A stretch of DNA of 64,000 nucleotides, from assembly GCF_003337375.1 (NCBI RefSeq), contig NZ_QPJD01000001.1, positions 62,001 to 126,000 of the forward strand, read 5' to 3'. Position 1 is the first letter of the stretch. Each line of letters starts with the position of its first letter. The stretch comes from Paenibacillus prosopidis. GTDB lineage: Bacteria; Bacillota; Bacilli; Paenibacillales; Paenibacillaceae. Positions 62,355 to 64,000 of this stretch are shown piece by piece. Made by a program: the position numbers and the translations under genes. The notes under the pieces were generated by a model. The model saw only the letters and a list, made by a program, of their open reading frames with translations, was not told the DNA's origin and ran no database searches.

Positions 62355-62537
62355 CAGAATTTATGCTGACTATTGACTGTATTGCTGCCTTTTGGTCAGA
62401 AATGGCTGTCGGCAATCCCATGGTATAAAGTCCGTCGAATTTCCGAGGAATTATTATATTTTTTCACCCCCCTTATATCTATGGGCAAGCCCGAATTTAT
62501 AATTGGAGAGGAAAAATTTAGAAAGAGAGGAGCCGGG

Positions 62538-64000
62538 ATGAGAAAATTTTTGATTGCAGCCGCCGCGATGATCGCCCTTGCTTCATTGCCGTGCACGGGA
62601 ATCGGCGCAGCGACGGCGGATTTTAAAGACGTGCCGGTTACAAGCCCCTATTTCGATTATATTCACGACTTAAAGACGCTTGGCGTAGTGGACGGAATCG
62701 CCGAAGGGATTTACGGACCGAAACAGACGTTGACCCGCGCCCAGTTTGCCAAATTCGTCTCCATCGCTTTTCAGCTGAAGGACCAAGGAGGACCGGCGCC
62801 CTTCCCGGATATCCGGGTTCATTGGGCAGCCGCCTATATACGCGCCGCCTATCAGGCGGGCATCGTTAACGGCACTTCCGATACGACTTTTTCACCGAAT
62901 AAGCCGGTCAAACGCGAAGAAGCCTCGGTAATGATATGGCGGTATGCCAAAAAACAGGGTCTCGCTCCGGGCGGCGCGCTGAATTTCAGCGATAAGCCGG
63001 ATACCTGGGCGGCGGAAGGAATCAGCGGCATTATTGCTCACGGCTGGTACGGTCCTGACGTTACCCAAGATTCCGGCGTGTGGTCGTACCGGCCGCAGGA
63101 CGCGATGACCCGTGAGGAAGCAGTCCGCCTTAATCAACCTGTCGATGAAAGAGGTTCCCGGCAGCCTGTTATCGCCGCCGGGACCGTCAGTAGGACTTTA
63201 CGATCCGCTCGACAGCTTCAAACTGATGACGAGCCGTGCGAATATGTACATCATTACGGATAAACCCGCTTACTTCGGCGGCGATGCGAAACGGATGGCG
63301 CGAACGTCGACGGCGCCGGGAAGCATCGTTTACCATACGAAATACGATATCGCTTCTGTGCTCTTTTACAGCTACTTTTTTACCGAAATTAATCTGGAAA
63401 AGAGCAAGATGTTCGCCTCGGCGAACGGAAAAACGTATCAGGAAATACCGGTCAAAACCTATCCGGTCGGCAATCCTTCGGGCGATTGGCAGCAATACGC
63501 CTATGAAGCTTCTTCGCTGCCGGCAGGGATGCGCTATATGAAAATCGAGCTGCGCGGAGCCGCCAAATCCTGGTCGCCGCAGCTTTCCAGGGTATCGATC
63601 AATCGAAGCACCGCTTCCGTCGACGTCAAGTCGACCCGAAACGCCGAATCGCTTCAGGTCGATCTGTCATCGGCGACCCAAGGGGCCCGAATCTATTACC
63701 GCAAGGACAACGCCCCTGCTTTTCAGCTCTACAGCGGGCCGTTCCAGCTTACGGGGTACAGCGTGTTCGAAACCTATGCCGTCAAGGATGGAAAGGATCC
63801 AAGTCCAATCCGTAAGTATACGCTGAACGCAAGCAATAAAATTCAAGTGGACAGGTTCGGTCAAATGATATCGGCTAATTTTCCCGGGAAGGTGACAACC
63901 GAGCAGCAGCTGAAAGCGGATGCTGAGGCAGACGCCTCCTATTACGCCGGTTTAACACCTCCTTCGGGCCGGGACCGTTTCGGTGGTCTGGCAGGCAGTG
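62538..64000 (+). pseudogene. S-layer homology (SLH) domain exoprotein, frameshifted, continuing off the right edge
   Basis: The frame starts at 62538 after AGAGAGGAGCCGGG. A signal peptide (about 1-25) is followed by three SLH repeats: FKDVPVTSPYFDYIHDLKTL, FPDIRVHWAAAYIRAAYQAG and FSDKPDTWAAEGISGIIAHG, which anchor the protein to the wall. At about 63133 an extra A in CTTAATCAAC shifts the frame: the third SLH repeat should continue EEAVRLINLS, which appears in the +1 frame. That frame stays open to the window end with a beta-rich region (TSRANMYIITDKPAYFGG) and a chitobiase-C-like module (ARIYYRKDNAPAFQLYSGPF, then VFETYAVKDGKDPS). In the first frame translation stops at 63263. Confidence 0.8.

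Noticed and set aside
1..64000. CRISPR arrays, tRNA, rRNA, complete insertion sequences, phage genes
   Set aside because: None was seen; no regularly spaced repeats or transposase-like frames were found.

Overview
The window looks like about 64 kb of chromosome from a Gram-positive, Paenibacillus-like member of the Bacillales. Reasons: a split glycine decarboxylase (gcvPA/gcvPB), a lipoteichoic-acid synthase, a VanW protein, an S-layer-homology protein, an LplA/LplB/YtcP-type sugar importer with a YesM/YesN-type two-component system, MarR/TetR/XRE/AraC regulators with Bacillus-style Shine-Dalgarno sites, and many intrinsic terminators. No rRNA, tRNA, CRISPR array or complete insertion sequence was seen. 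The genus is an inference from gene content, not a measured match.

Layout. 1-1090: an operon of a divergent Lgt paralogue and a radical-SAM protein that resembles the archaeal tetraether-lipid synthase family (cut by the left edge). 1.4-5.2 kb: a MarR-led three-gene operon, a DUF975 membrane protein, a quinone-reductase-like MDR enzyme, and a small membrane-protein/XRE pair. 5.4-18.4 kb: a complete C-P lyase (phosphonate) locus: hexapeptide transferase, PhnF, transporter PhnD-C-E-E, core PhnG-H-I-J, ATPases PhnK-L, PhnM, an unassigned TIM-barrel protein and a PHP phosphodiesterase (PhnPP type) that replaces PhnP. Together these import phosphonate, attach it to ribose, break the C-P bond and open the resulting cyclic ribose phosphate. 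No phnN is present.

18.5-21.5 kb: an ATP-grasp gene broken by two frameshifts, then a metallo-hydrolase/TetR pair whose shared promoter carries two inverted operator copies. 21.6-26.5 kb: the glycine cleavage genes. gcvT-gcvPA-gcvPB run leftward behind a tandem glycine riboswitch, and gcvH runs rightward behind what appears to be a separate single-aptamer glycine switch with the same style of terminator. 26.7-40 kb: mostly single genes (ABC-2 exporter, sensor kinase, CrtI-like oxidoreductase, glutamate racemase, exonuclease III, LtaS with a candidate leader attenuator, small enzymes, AraC regulator).

40.3-53 kb: a carbohydrate-use locus with a secreted clan GH-D-like glycosidase carrying two tandem binding modules, a response regulator/sensor kinase pair, two permeases, a lipoprotein binding protein, and a cytoplasmic paralogue of the secreted enzyme. 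This suggests extracellular cleavage, sensing, import and intracellular cleavage of one glycan type; the substrate is not known from sequence.

53-64 kb: an accessory region with a dioxygenase-HEAT repeat fusion, a modular secreted protein, a CDGSH protein, VanW, a cyclase-family hydrolase, an SDR epimerase, and three damaged genes (GH31 glucosidase, PIG-L deacetylase, S-layer protein). Short recurring GCTAAC-type boxes lie between several of these genes and may mark insertion or recombination points.
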